A stretch of DNA of 64,000 nt, from positions 6,325-70,324 of the forward strand of contig CAZXLJ010000002.1 in NCBI GenBank assembly GCA_964641175.1, read 5' to 3'. Below, piece after piece: positions 17,014 through 28,200 of this stretch. The translations under genes and the position numbers were made by a program. The first letter of the stretch is position 1, and each line of letters starts with the position of its first letter. The DNA comes from CAYNST01 sp964641175. GTDB lineage: Bacteria; Pseudomonadota; Gammaproteobacteria; Pseudomonadales; Cellvibrionaceae. The notes beneath the pieces are model-generated. The model was not told the DNA's origin. It searched no databases and saw nothing but the letters and a program-made list of their open reading frames with translations.

Positions 17014-19590
17014 TTAGAATTCGTAAGATGCTCCGGCAGTCACGAACGCGCCGTTGAAGCCAAACGGCGCGGACCTTCTTGAATAACGGAATACCGAATC
17101 GCTGGCCATGTCCATTGCTCCAGGGCTGGATTCAAACAATCCGCCTCTTGAGCCGGTATTGGTAACTTCATCTGGCGTCACATTGAAAATATTGTTAGCG
17201 GCAACAAAAACGTTGATGGCATCCTTGAACCGATAGTTAAGCCGGATGTCGGTGAGCCATTCTTCGTCATACGTCTGTCGGCCAAGGTCATCAATAGTGG
17301 CGTATTTACCAAAGCGGTTAAATGTAAAGTTCGCCGAGAATGCGCCTACATAGTATTTTGCCGTTAGTATTATCCGGTCTTTCGGCTGCCATTCTTCAAC
17401 GATGGAAATATCCTGAGCGCTGAACACCGCGGCCGGGTCGACGGTCGATAAGGCTCCGTCGGTCGGGACATAGGTTTCAGTTACATCAGTGTCGGTATAG
17501 TTTGCCGCCAGCGTCAGGTCCAGAGAGCCATTTCCTAGAGCCAGCCCCGTATAGCTTGTAACAAGATCAACGCCGCGGGTTTCCGTGCTTGCACCATTCA
17601 GAAAGAACTGGGCTGCACCGGCGCCCACTTCACCCAAGGCAACCGCAAGAGGGCCCGGGTAGTTCGCGGCGGCAAGCTGGTTGCTTATGGTAATCCGATC
17701 GTCGATATCAATCTGGTAAAAATCGGCTGTAAACTCCCACGCCGGTGTTAAATTCAAGGCAAGTCCGAAACCCAGATTGCGTGATTCTTCTTCTTTGAGT
17801 TCGGGCACCCCTATTGCACGGACGGCGGGGCTGTCATTCCGGAAGGTGCCCACCGTGACGGCGCTCTCACCTCTAATCTGGGTGCTGATGTTATTGAAAT
17901 ACAGCTGCTGCATTGAAGGGGCGCGGAAGCCAGTATTATAGGAACTTCGCAGTTTCAGGGTTTCGGTCAGCTTCAAGCTCGCAGCAATTTTATAGTTGAT
18001 GGTCTCACCGAAACCCTCGTAATCGTCATAACGCAATGCCGCACTCAAAAACAAATTGTCTGTGGCATCCAGCTCGGCATCGACATAGGCAGAGATGACC
18101 TCTCTGTCCTCATCGGTCCGGGACGCGAGTGGTATCCCATTAAATCCCTGAATACCACCGTCGGCGTTCTGGGGATACAGATCCAGCCCGGTGGCGGGAT
18201 CCGTGTCATAGTCCTGCCACGAATATTCCTCACCGGAAATGATGCGGAATTCATCCCGGCGGTACTCAAGACCGGTGCCGATATTCAGTGCGCCGAAGCC
18301 GTGGGTATAGTCCAGATTGAGCGTGGTAAGGTCCAGCTCCAGCCCGTAGGCATAAGCTTGTCTTGGTATCTGCTCCCGAATTTCCTCATCTGACAAGCCT
18401 TGTCCAAACCGAAGCCAGTTTGCATACGAGTAATTCCCGCTGTTGCGGGTTTCGTAATCGATGGCATTGTTGCCCGTGGTATAGGACAGGTCGAGAGATG
18501 AGTCTGCGGAAAATTCCAGAAGATATCCGACGCTGACGGAGTGGTCCCGAATGTCTGACGCAATTAGCGGAAGGAAACCGTCGGCGTGCACAGGGTTCTG
18601 GCTGTCCTCAAGGGCGGCACCGGAACCGGCGGGATTGCGATAAAACGCCGCGGACTCGTTGTCTCTTTGGGACCAGGTAAGAAATCCGTACAGCTCCCCT
18701 GTCCCCACATCAAATGACGTATTCAGGACGGCGGCGAATTGTTCCGACTCTGCGTCACCAATGCGCAAACCGTTGCGGGCCGGCCCCTCCACTTCGAGTA
18801 GCTCAAAGCCGGGCGCGGGTTCAAGATATCCGTTTCCGTCGGTGTCGACGCACCCTCCATACAGACAGACGCCCTGCGGGTCCGACCGGTCTGTATGGTT
18901 TCGGTCGCGATAATGTAAAGTCAGGTTGGCAAACCCCACGGCGCCCAATCCGAATCCCTTGTTGAAATCCAGGGCGTAAGTTCCACCATCTCCTTCAGAG
19001 AATTGTCCCCATGAACCACTTACCTGTCCGGCCTCATCTTCATTTTTGAGGACTATATTGATGATTCCGGCAATTGCGTCGGACCCGTATTGTGCAGCGG
19101 CCCCATCGCGTAATATTTCTACCCGTTCAATCGAGGATACAGGAATGGCATTCATGTCAGTTCCGGCTGTCCCTCTGCCGACGGAGGTATTAATGTGAAT
19201 CAACGACGCCTGATGACGGCGCTTTCCGTTAATAAGTACAAGAGTCTGATCCGGTCCCAATCCACGCAATGTCGCCGGGCGAAGTGCATCTGTGCCGTCG
19301 CTGATCGCCGAGCTTGAAAAATTGAATGATGGCGCAGTTTGCTGGAGCATTCTTCCCAGTTCGAACTGCCCGGTATCTCGCAGAAGCTCTTCATCCAGCA
19401 AATCAACCGGGACGGGAAGATCATCGGCAGTTCTGCCCAGAGTGCGGCTTCCCACGATAAAAATTTCTTCAAAAAGGCTTTCTGAATCGGCGGGCGTTTG
19501 TGCGTATGCGGGAGGCAGACTTATGAACAAAGTACAAATTGAGTAGACGAACCCGACACTTAATGTGTTATTCGAAGCAGATTTATTCAT
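17014..19590 (-). CDS. TonB-dependent outer-membrane receptor
   Basis: 858 residues from the ATG at 19588-19590, chosen because it directly begins a signal peptide (MNKSASNNTL to AYAQ); a longer frame upstream adds a charged, non-signal leader. After a TonB-box-like EEIFIVGSR comes the plug domain (ATLRGLGPDQTLVLING, VERVEILRDGAAAQYGSDAI). A 22-strand barrel follows, with the C-terminal aromatic residue (ASYEF) needed for outer-membrane insertion. A TonB-like energiser is encoded at 52047-53210. The substrate is unknown. No Fur-like box is seen upstream, and the neighbouring S41 peptidase and CAP protein suggest peptide or organic-matter uptake rather than iron. Confidence 0.93.
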   Translation of the reverse strand: MNKSASNNTLSVGFVYSICTLFISLPPAYAQTPADSESLFEEIFIVGSRTLGRTADDLPVPVDLLDEELLRDTGQFELGRMLQQTAPSFNFSSSAISDGTDALRPATLRGLGPDQTLVLINGKRRHQASLIHINTSVGRGTAGTDMNAIPVSSIERVEILRDGAAAQYGSDAIAGIINIVLKNEDEAGQVSGSWGQFSEGDGGTYALDFNKGFGLGAVGFANLTLHYRDRNHTDRSDPQGVCLYGGCVDTDGNGYLEPAPGFELLEVEGPARNGLRIGDAESEQFAAVLNTSFDVGTGELYGFLTWSQRDNESAAFYRNPAGSGAALEDSQNPVHADGFLPLIASDIRDHSVSVGYLLEFSADSSLDLSYTTGNNAIDYETRNSGNYSYANWLRFGQGLSDEEIREQIPRQAYAYGLELDLTTLNLDYTHGFGALNIGTGLEYRRDEFRIISGEEYSWQDYDTDPATGLDLYPQNADGGIQGFNGIPLASRTDEDREVISAYVDAELDATDNLFLSAALRYDDYEGFGETINYKIAASLKLTETLKLRSSYNTGFRAPSMQQLYFNNISTQIRGESAVTVGTFRNDSPAVRAIGVPELKEEESRNLGFGLALNLTPAWEFTADFYQIDIDDRITISNQLAAANYPGPLAVALGEVGAGAAQFFLNGASTETRGVDLVTSYTGLALGNGSLDLTLAANYTDTDVTETYVPTDGALSTVDPAAVFSAQDISIVEEWQPKDRIILTAKYYVGAFSANFTFNRFGKYATIDDLGRQTYDEEWLTDIRLNYRFKDAINVFVAANNIFNVTPDEVTNTGSRGGLFESSPGAMDMASDSVFRYSRRSAPFGFNGAFVTAGASYEF

Positions 19591-19883
19591 GGGAGGCGTC
19601 CGTTCGAGTGAGCGAGATATAGTTCCAAATAAGCCTCGGAATTGCAAGGGACGCTCGGTACTGATGCTTTTCGATCGCCCGGGCACCGGATTTACTGTCG
19701 CGGGCTGCCATCGGGAGCGTCCATAGGCGTCGTACTACCTCGGGTAGCCGTCTGTCACCCCCTTCCGTCCGAGCTGAGAAGACCTTGAACAACGCCGCAG
19801 TCAAATACAAGTATTTCCAGTAAGCTTGCCACCTTATATCGAGCCTCTGGCATCGCCCTCTGAAAGAATCTGGAGTTATAGCA

Positions 19884-21425
19884 GTGAAGGAAGCAGTAAA
19901 GTCTTATGTCGGGATGTTCTGTCTGGTATTGATGGCAACTGGCTGTACGAGTGACGGAAGTCACCAACTCAATCGTGCCGTCGACCCTCCCGCCAAGCAA
20001 CCCGGCGAAGGGGCACTCATCTGGAAGCCCGGACAGTTTGACAGTCCTTCGAAGTTCGCCAATCAGTGCGAAACGCCCCGTCAAGGAGAAGACCCGCGTA
20101 CTGGGCAACCGTTTCCGGATCGTCAAGGCACTGCCATGCACGAAAAGATGTGGCTCCGCTCCATTACCAATAGTGTTTATCTCTGGTACGACGATGTTGC
20201 TGATGTGAATCCCGCGCGTTATTCAACTTTAGAGTACTTTGATCAAGTGCTGAAAGCGGAGGGTGACCGCTTTCACTATGTGACACCGTATGACGAGTTC
20301 CTAGCTGCCGCCGAAGAAGGAATCAGTATCGACTACGGAATCCGCTGGAGTGTTGAGGCAGAAGAAGACGGCTACGCTGCGTATGTGCGGTCAGTCGAGG
20401 CCTCGGCACCCGCATCAGGCAAGGTAGGTCGCGGAGATAAAGTCCTCGAAGCTGATGGAATTGAGGTCGCCGACATGGATCTGCCGCAGTTGTTCTCTAT
20501 TCTATACCCCGAAGACTCGGGCGAGACCCATACTTTCAAATTTGAAAAGAGAAACGCAACCGGCGTTGTTGATACATCCTTGAAAGCCCAGCCTATCGCC
20601 TATCGGTCAGTGCCACAAGTGAAGGTCCAAGATACTGCCCAGGGAAGGATTGGTTACGTTGAGTTTTATTCCCACGACTTGACCGCTGAAAGCCAATTGA
20701 TCGATGCGGTGCGCCTGTTTCAACAGGAAAGCATCGATGAACTTTTCGTCGATATGCGTTATAACGAAGGTGGGCGCCTGGATACCGCCGCCCAGTTTGC
20801 CTACATGGTCGCTGGTCCCGAACGGACCTCAGGTAGAGACTTCGAACGCCTTCAATTTAACGACAAACATACAACGCATGATCCATTTGGCGAGCCCTTG
20901 GAACCCGTTCCGTTTATTTCCAGCCCGGTTGATCCCACGGGAGATCTGGACAACCCGCTGCCCTCCCTGAACCTCAGTCGGGTTTTTGTTCTCACGGGTC
21001 CGGATACCTGCTCTGCCAGTGAATCATTTATCAATGGTTTGCGGGGTATTGATATAGAAGTGATCCAGATTGGCGATACAACCTGCGGTAAGCCCTACGG
21101 ATTCTGGCCCCTGCCAAACTGTGGTTATGTCTATTACACGGTGATGTTTGCCGGTGTGAACGACAAAGGCTTCGGGGATTTTCTCTCTGGCTTCAGTCCC
21201 GCCGATTCGGCAGATGGCGATGAAGAAAGCATAGTACCGGGGTGTTTCGCGCTGGATGACCTCAGCCACGACCTGGGTTCGGTGGAAGAACGGTTATTTG
21301 CAACTGGCTTGCATTTTCTGGACTCGGGTGAGTGTCCGGATACTGCGGGCAGGTCGATCCAGAAGTCTATCCCACTGGATCTACAACAAAGCATGCCCAG
21401 AACGTCTGTTCTGAAGATTCTTTAG
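19884..21425 (+). CDS. S41-family peptidase, lipoprotein
   Basis: 513 residues, starting at GTG 19884 after CTGGAG. A signal peptide ends with the lipobox ATGC. A PDZ-like segment (KVGRGDKVLEADGIEV) precedes the C-terminal-processing-protease catalytic domain. Ser377 in CSASESF and Lys403 in TTCGKPYGF, 26 residues apart, match the Ser/Lys pair of Tsp/CtpA proteases. RIGYVEFYS and DMRYNEGGRLDTAA are further family motifs. It probably cleaves C-terminal or unfolded substrates in the cell envelope. It is divergent from the TonB-dependent receptor gene, an arrangement often seen for this peptidase type. Confidence 0.9.
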   Translation: MKEAVKSYVGMFCLVLMATGCTSDGSHQLNRAVDPPAKQPGEGALIWKPGQFDSPSKFANQCETPRQGEDPRTGQPFPDRQGTAMHEKMWLRSITNSVYLWYDDVADVNPARYSTLEYFDQVLKAEGDRFHYVTPYDEFLAAAEEGISIDYGIRWSVEAEEDGYAAYVRSVEASAPASGKVGRGDKVLEADGIEVADMDLPQLFSILYPEDSGETHTFKFEKRNATGVVDTSLKAQPIAYRSVPQVKVQDTAQGRIGYVEFYSHDLTAESQLIDAVRLFQQESIDELFVDMRYNEGGRLDTAAQFAYMVAGPERTSGRDFERLQFNDKHTTHDPFGEPLEPVPFISSPVDPTGDLDNPLPSLNLSRVFVLTGPDTCSASESFINGLRGIDIEVIQIGDTTCGKPYGFWPLPNCGYVYYTVMFAGVNDKGFGDFLSGFSPADSADGDEESIVPGCFALDDLSHDLGSVEERLFATGLHFLDSGECPDTAGRSIQKSIPLDLQQSMPRTSVLKIL

Positions 21426-21465
21426 GTTGCGGGATTCGCCCCGCCCTGGCTCGGAGGGACTGTCC

Positions 21466-21858
21466 TTGAATAGAGAAAGGTTCAAATGGCTGGGAGCAGC
21501 GGTTGCCCTGCTGTCAATGGGCTGTCAAAGCCCGTCGTCAGCCGTCGAGCGCGTGCCAGCCCTGCTGAACAGCGCCGACGCGGAAGCGCGGGCAGAAATC
21601 GCAACGGCGATCTCCGCAGCGCTGGGCGGCGTGCCGGTGACCCTGTCACCAACGATTTTTACCCGGTCCTCTCACCTGTTTATTGATCAGGGTGTACTGC
21701 GGAACGGGCAATCCCGGGTACTGGACGGGAAACGGGCGCTTTCTCCCAAACGTTTTGAACTCTTGAGCAGTCGGGGCGCGTGTTTTCTTTCGGGCCCGGA
21801 TGAGGTGACGGTGACTCGCCTGAACACGGTTCGGTGCGAGGCAGTCAATCCCCGGTGA
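21466..21858 (+). CDS. Small lipoprotein of unknown function
   Basis: 130 residues from TTG 21466, which has a ribosome-binding site (GGAGGG) ten bases upstream; a longer frame from 21427 lacks one. The leader ends in a lipobox (LLSMGC). The mature part begins SPSSAVERVPALL and contains a possible beta-rich segment (VPVTLSPTIFTRSSHLFIDQ) and two later Cys. It lies 40 bp behind the S41 peptidase gene, so probably in the same transcript; a protease-inhibitor or accessory role is only a guess. I do not recognise the family. Confidence 0.6.
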   Translation: MNRERFKWLGAAVALLSMGCQSPSSAVERVPALLNSADAEARAEIATAISAALGGVPVTLSPTIFTRSSHLFIDQGVLRNGQSRVLDGKRALSPKRFELLSSRGACFLSGPDEVTVTRLNTVRCEAVNPR

Positions 21859-22171
21859 CTCCCTTCACACATTGGCTGCCTGCCCCTGCCAGCCGGCGCC
21901 TGTCCCGTCCCGATCGACATTGCACGTGATACCGTAATCAGGCCTGGAAGCTTGACGCGGTACTCAAACTTGCCCCTTCCCTCCTGATCCGGTACGGGAT
22001 TCAGTTGAAGTTAATGTTGTTTTTAACACCATTAGGCACTGACTTCGGCGAAATAATGATCAAATTTTGCATTTTGTTCCGTATAAAACCCACTGCAAGC
22101 GAGAGATTACCCCCAAGGAAGCCGCTTTCGAATATCAGGCTGAACGAACTAAACCCTTAGATTTGTTAAAA
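21859..22171. other. Intergenic region without recognised feature
   Basis: About 310 bases between the small lipoprotein and the CAP-domain gene. No convincing reading frame, RNA gene or promoter pair was seen. The upstream frame extension of the CAP gene (from 22067) has no signal-peptide character and is not counted as coding. Confidence 0.5.
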
Positions 22172-23155
22172 ATGATGCAAAGAATTCACTTTACACTGAA
22201 CGTGGCGATTTTTACGTTGATGGCGCTGCTCGTAACAGGCTGCGACGACGGAGACTCGTCCCATGGTTACTATCCATCACCGGTAAATGGCTCGTCGAGT
22301 TCAGGTAGCGGATCCACCTCTTCCTCATCTACGTCTTCGACGTCTTCAAGCAGCAGCACAAGCTCAGGTGGCGATAGCGAAAAGGACGACAGTTTCGCGG
22401 TTGAGAACCATTATCCCGCCAGCAAAGCCCGGAATGTTTCTCTTGTGACCACGGTGGATGTCGCGTTGGGCGCAGGGGTCATGATGGAGAGCGTGCCGGA
22501 GGATTTCATCTCCTTGACGTCGCCGGCAGGCCTGGTCGAGGGTTATCTGATTGAATTGGATGACCGGCAGTTCAGGTTCACCCCCTACGACCCCCTGACG
22601 CCGAACACGCGCTATCAAGTCAGTACAGCTCCAATCATGTCGACAGAGGGACTGGAAAATGAAGGTTACCAGTGGGAGTTCACGACTGCGGACAATATAG
22701 GTGCCACACCCCAGGAAATTATCGACAGCTGCATGAATCAGCGGGATATCACCATGCTCGCAGCGGTCAACCAGGCGCGCCTTAAAGCAAGAAAGTGCGG
22801 TTCCGTCACCTACTCAGCGGCTGCACCTTTAAAGTGGAACTGCAAGTTGAGATTGGCTGCTCAGGCGCACTCCGATGAGATGGCTACCTCAAATTTCTTT
22901 TCGCACATCGGAAGTGATGGCTCCAGGCCAAGTGATCGGGTCCAGGCTCAAGGCTATCGCTACTCAACAGTGCGAGAGAACATCGCTGCCGGGCAAACCA
23001 GTATCGAAGAAGTGATGAGGGGTCTTCTGAACAGTCCCGAGCACTGCGAGACAATAATGGCCAATACCGTCGAAGAGTTTGGTTTCGGCTATACGGAAAA
23101 CACGGATAGTGACATGCGCCGGTACTGGACGCAGGTGTATGGTTCCCCTCGCTGA
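22172..23155 (+). CDS. CAP-domain lipoprotein with Ser-rich linker and Ig-like domain
   Basis: 327 residues from the ATG at 22172, which begins a clear lipoprotein leader (MMQRIHFTLN to LLVTGC); the longer frame upstream is not signal-like. A 40-residue low-complexity linker of Ser, Thr and Gly follows the lipid anchor. Next comes a Big_5-type Ig-like domain (HYPASKARNVSLVTTVDVAL to YQWEFTTAD), then a CAP/SCP-PR1 domain. The domain has the His and Glu residues of the CAP cavity in AHSDEMATSNFFSH, VRENIAAG and SPEHCETIM. Bacterial CAP proteins are secreted and of uncertain activity. Two Cys pairs suggest disulfides. Confidence 0.9.
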   Translation: MMQRIHFTLNVAIFTLMALLVTGCDDGDSSHGYYPSPVNGSSSSGSGSTSSSSTSSTSSSSSTSSGGDSEKDDSFAVENHYPASKARNVSLVTTVDVALGAGVMMESVPEDFISLTSPAGLVEGYLIELDDRQFRFTPYDPLTPNTRYQVSTAPIMSTEGLENEGYQWEFTTADNIGATPQEIIDSCMNQRDITMLAAVNQARLKARKCGSVTYSAAAPLKWNCKLRLAAQAHSDEMATSNFFSHIGSDGSRPSDRVQAQGYRYSTVRENIAAGQTSIEEVMRGLLNSPEHCETIMANTVEEFGFGYTENTDSDMRRYWTQVYGSPR

Positions 23156-23265
23156 ATTAAAACGGGATCTTTTTTCAGGTAAGCCCGGATCGCTGGCCGG
23201 GCGCTATTGACCTTCGAGAAAAGTTCAAGCATGGTTGCGACGGCATCTTAGATCTGGAGCATACC

Positions 23266-25149
23266 ATGCAACCCTTTCGGCGCATTCTGGCTACCGTTTT
23301 AGTTCCTCTCGCAATACTCTGCTCTGCCCCAACACACGCCCAGCAAGATTCCCGTACCGACACTCAATACGTTTGGGATCTGACCGATCTTTATCCCTCG
23401 GTCGATGCATGGCATGTGGCCCGCGAGGATGTTCTGAAGGAGATTTCGGCACTCGAACAATTCAAGGGAACACTGGGCAAGAGTCCGGATAAGCTTTACA
23501 GCGGCCTGTTCGGCATATCGGCAACGCTCAAAAGCGTAAGCCGTCTTTACGTCTACGCTGGCCTCTTGCATGACGAAGACATCGGCAATACCGCCAATCA
23601 GGAGATCAACCAGCTGGCCGAAATCGCCTATGCGCAATTTGGTGAAGCGACAGCCTGGCTGGAACCGGAACTGCTCACACTGGGCGAACGGAAAATACAG
23701 AAATTTCTGAAGAAGAACGAGAAACTAGAGCCCTTCCGGCATTATCTGAATAATACCTTGCGCAATGCTCCTCACACGCTGGACACGGAAGGCGAGAAAA
23801 CGCTCTCCCTCTTCACCCGTTCCCTCGAGGCACCCAGCAATATTTATTCAGTGCTGAGCAACTCCGATATCCCCTGGCCGCAGGTGCGGCTGTCCGATGG
23901 CAAGGAATACCGCATAGACGCGGCCGGATACAGTCGCTGGCGCGCCAGTCAGAACCGGTCAGACCGCCAGGCTGTGTTCGATGCCTATTGGGGCAAGTGG
24001 AAAGACTATCGGAGCACTATCGGCAACGTACTTAACAGCCACCTGCAGGCACAGGTAGCTTTGGCGCGCTCACGAAAATACGACAGCGTGCTTCAGCGTG
24101 AACTCTTTGAGGACAATCTGCCCGAGGAGATATATCGCACTCTCGTGAGAGAGGTGAACCAGGCATTGCCTACATTGCACAGATATTTCAAGCTGCGTGG
24201 CGAAATGCTCGGCGTCAAGCAGATGAAGTACTACGATATTTACCCGACTCTGGTGTCGCTCGACAAGGAGTTCGACATCGAGACGTCTATCGACATTACA
24301 TTGAAGGCGATGCAACCGCTCGGTGACGATTGGCGAAAAAAGCAGTCTGATGCCATGCGGCAGCGATGGATGCATGTTTTCCCCAGTCCGGGCAAGCGCA
24401 GCGGTGCTTACATGAGCGGCAGCGCCTATGATGTACATCCCTACGTCCTGCTCAATCACAACGACGATTATGAGTCACTGTCGACCCTGGCTCACGAATG
24501 GGGGCACGTAGTCCACACGCTATACGCAACCGAATCGCAGCCCTTCGAAACCTTCCGCTATTCCACATTTATTGCGGAGATTCCGTCTACTTCACTGGAG
24601 TTGATTCTGCAGGAATATATGGTCGAAAACGCCACGACGGTTGATGAAAAGCTTTTTTATCTGGGATCCGGGCTGGAGAGTCTGCGGGCCACCTTCTTCC
24701 GGCAAACCATGTTCGCCGAGTTCGAGCTGCTGCTTTATGAAGCTGTGGAAAAGGGAGAAGCTTTGTCTGGCGAAAAAATCTCGCAAATGTACGGAGAAAT
24801 ACTGCGCCGCTATCACGGACACGACCAGAAAGTGGTAGAAATTGATGAGCTGTACCATAGCGAGTGGATGTTCATCCCGCATTTTTACTACAACATGTAT
24901 GTCTTCCAGTACGCGACGTCCATCACGGCCGGCACTGCTCTTTATGAGCGCATGGTGACCGAAGGAGACAATGCTGTAGAAAGGTTCATTAATCTGCTCC
25001 GGGCCGGGGGATCTGATTATCCCCACACCCTGCTAAAGCAGGCGGGGGTAGACCTTACTCAGCCTGAACCTTTCCGCGCCGTCGTCAAACGAATGAACCT
25101 CATTATGGATGAGATGGAAAAACTGCTCGAGCAGAAGCAATCACGCTGA
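23266..25149 (+). CDS. pepF: Oligoendopeptidase F, exported form (M3 family)
   Basis: A 627-residue zinc metallopeptidase. The catalytic motif is HEWGH with His410, Glu411 and His414; a conserved Glu lies downstream in the STFIAEIPST segment. The N-terminal oligoendopeptidase domain (about 100-200) and the M3 domain (about 205-600) are both complete. PepF normally works in the cytoplasm, but here the N-terminus is a signal peptide (MQPFRRILATVLVPLAILCS to HAQQ), which points to the periplasm. It would trim oligopeptides, fitting the adjacent peptidase and receptor genes. A GC-rich imperfect hairpin without a T-run lies just after it (about 25170-25202). Confidence 0.94.
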   Translation: MQPFRRILATVLVPLAILCSAPTHAQQDSRTDTQYVWDLTDLYPSVDAWHVAREDVLKEISALEQFKGTLGKSPDKLYSGLFGISATLKSVSRLYVYAGLLHDEDIGNTANQEINQLAEIAYAQFGEATAWLEPELLTLGERKIQKFLKKNEKLEPFRHYLNNTLRNAPHTLDTEGEKTLSLFTRSLEAPSNIYSVLSNSDIPWPQVRLSDGKEYRIDAAGYSRWRASQNRSDRQAVFDAYWGKWKDYRSTIGNVLNSHLQAQVALARSRKYDSVLQRELFEDNLPEEIYRTLVREVNQALPTLHRYFKLRGEMLGVKQMKYYDIYPTLVSLDKEFDIETSIDITLKAMQPLGDDWRKKQSDAMRQRWMHVFPSPGKRSGAYMSGSAYDVHPYVLLNHNDDYESLSTLAHEWGHVVHTLYATESQPFETFRYSTFIAEIPSTSLELILQEYMVENATTVDEKLFYLGSGLESLRATFFRQTMFAEFELLLYEAVEKGEALSGEKISQMYGEILRRYHGHDQKVVEIDELYHSEWMFIPHFYYNMYVFQYATSITAGTALYERMVTEGDNAVERFINLLRAGGSDYPHTLLKQAGVDLTQPEPFRAVVKRMNLIMDEMEKLLEQKQSR

Positions 25150-25280
25150 TTTGCACCCCATGGAAAACCGTCCCGCCGCTACTTGCACGCGGCCGGGCGG
25201 TTCATTGATGGATTAGCATCCAACTTGACTTGATGTAAACTGCCAGCCCCACCCCTCTACTACTCGCGAGCTGCCAGAGC

Positions 25281-28200
25281 ATGAGCGCCACGCCCCCGTC
25301 AACCAGCGACGCAGAATTTCCAGAAAGCTCGCTGACGCCTTCGATATACAGTCAGGACGCCCTGCTGATGGCTTTGCAGGCTGTCCGGGACGGTGACTTC
25401 TCTGTCCGGCTTCCAGGTAACTGGACCGGGATTGAAGGTAAAATCGCGGATACGTTCAACGACATAGTTGCTGCCAACAGTCAGATTGCCCGGGAGCTTG
25501 AACGGGTCGGCCAGGCCGTGGGCCAGGAAGGTAAAACCCGGCAGCGCGTGCGCTGCGACCGCCGTCTGGGTTGCTGGGGATCCATGGAAGCCGCTGTCAA
25601 CACGTTAATCGATGACTTGCTCTGGCCGACGGCGGAAGTCACCCGCAGTATCGCGGCCGTGGCAAAGGGCGACCTGTCACAAACGGTTTCGCTGGACATT
25701 GAAGGCCGCCAGTTGCAAGGAGAGTTTTTGCGCTCCGCGCAGATCGTGAACCGAATGATCGATCAGATGAGTGTGTTCACGTCCGAAGTTACACGCGTGG
25801 CGCGGGAAGTCGGCGCGGAAGGCAAGCTGGGCGGACAAGCCAAGGTCAAGGGAGTCTCTGGCGTTTGGAAGGACCTGACCGACAACGTCAACTCCATGGC
25901 CAACAACCTCACAGCCCAGGTGAGGAATATCTCGGAAGTGACTATCGCCGTTGCAAATGGTGATCTGTCCCGGAAAATCACTGTGGATGTGCGTGGGGAG
26001 ATACTCCAGCTCAAAGAAGCCATCAATACCATGGTGGATCAGCTGAGATCTTTCGCATCGGAAGTGACCAGGGTCGCCCGGGAAGTTGGGACCGAAGGGA
26101 AACTGGGTGGCCAGGCGATTGTCCCGGGGGTCGCCGGAACCTGGAAAGACCTTACCGACAACGTCAACGTGATGGCGGTAAATCTGACCGATCAGGTGCG
26201 TGGCATTGCCGAAGTCGCCACCGCTATCGCACGGGGAGACCTTTCGCGCAAGATCACCGTGGATGTAAAGGGTGAAATCCTGGAGTTGAAAAACACCATC
26301 AATACGATGGTTGACCAGCTCAACAGCTTTGCCGCCGAAGTAACCCGGGTCGCGCGGGAGGTGGGCACCGAAGGGAAGCTTGGGGGTCAGGCGGAAGTTC
26401 CTGGCGTGGCAGGCACCTGGAAGAACCTCACCGACAACGTTAACTCGATGGCAGGCAACCTGACCGCACAGGTGCGCAACATCGCCGAAGTGGCAACAGC
26501 GGTGGCCCGCGGAGATCTGTCCCGCAAGGTCACGGTGGACGTCAAAGGCGAGATCTCCGAACTGAAGAACACAATTAATACAATGGTGGACCAGCTCAAT
26601 GGTTTCGCCTCCGAGGTGACCCGGGTAGCGCGGGAAGTAGGCACAGAAGGAGAACTCGGCGGTCAGGCAATTGTTCCCGGCGTTGCGGGGACATGGAAAG
26701 ACCTGACCGATTCTGTGAACGCCATGGCGACCAACCTGACCGCCCAGGTACGCAATATTGCGGAAGTGACCACGGCCGTTGCCCGCGGCGATCTCTCCCG
26801 TAAAATCACCGTCGATGTAAAAGGTGAAATCCTGCAGCTCAAGGACACCATCAACACCATGGTGGACCAGCTCAACAGTTTTGCCGCAGAAGTAACGCGG
26901 GTGGCAAAAGAAGTCGGTACCGAAGGCGCGCTGGGTGGACAGGCCGAAGTTCCCGGGGTTGCCGGTACATGGAAAAACCTGACCGATAACGTGAACTCCA
27001 TGGCGGGCAACCTGACCGCCCAGGTGCGCAATATCGCCGAGGTGACCACCGCAGTGGCCCGGGGCGATCTTTCTCGCAAAATCACTGTTGATGTGAAAGG
27101 CGAAATCCTGCAGCTTAAAGACACCATCAACACGATGGTGGATCAGCTCAACGGTTTCGCCTCCGAGGTGACCCGGGTGTCCCGGGAAGTGGGTACAGAA
27201 GGCAAGCTCGGAGGACAGGCGCGAGTACCGGGTGTGGCCGGAACATGGAAGGATTTGACAGACAACGTAAACGTCATGGCCACCAACCTTACGGATCAGG
27301 TGCGCGGCATCGCCGAAGTGGCGACGGCCATCGCGCGCGGTGACCTGTCCCGCAAAATTACCGTCGACGTCCGCGGCGAGATCCTGCAGCTCAAGGACAC
27401 CATCAACACCATGGTGGACCAGCTGAACAGCTTTGCCTCCGAAGTGACACGGGTGGCCCGGGAAGTGGGTACGGAAGGAAAGCTTGGAGGCCAGGCGCGA
27501 GTACCTGGCGTCGCCGGGACGTGGAAGGATCTCACCGATAACGTCAATGTGATGGCTCACAACCTCACCGATCAGGTTCGCGGCATCGTCAAGGTAGTGA
27601 CCGCCGTCGCCAATGGAGACCTGACGCAGAAGCTGACGGTCGAATCCAAGGGTGAGGTGGCGGCGCTCGCAGAAACAATCAACAGCATGACGGACACACT
27701 TGCCACGTTTGCGGATCAGGTAACCACGGTAGCTCATGAAGTGGGTGTGGAAGGCCGGCTCGGCGGGCAGGCAAATGTCCCCGGTGCAGCAGGTACCTGG
27801 CGTGATCTCACCGCCAACGTGAACCTTCTGGCCGCCAATCTCACCACTCAGGTGCGTGCGATTGCCGAAGTAGCCACCGCGGTTACCACTGGGGACCTGA
27901 CTCGCTACATCCAGGTTGATGCCAGCGGCGAAGTAGCCGACCTGAAAAATTACATCAATGCAATGATCGGCAACCTGCGGAAAACCACGGAACGCAACAC
28001 TGAGCAGGATTGGTTGAAAACCAATCTCGCGAAGTTCAGCCGCATGATGCAGGGTCAACGGGATTTAACCACAGTATCGCAGATGCTGCTTTCCGAACTT
28101 GCACCTCTGGTCGAAGCCCAGCAGGGTTTGATGTATATCGTCATGGAGAACGGCCGCGACACGAGACTCCGGCAAACCGCGGGTTATGCCGACAATTTCG

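Noticed and set aside
25677..28058. 793-codon open frame antisense to the HAMP array
   Set aside because: It exists only because the repeats lack stops in that frame. The translation is His/Gly/Val-rich and periodic, with no known domain. The sense strand is clearly coding.
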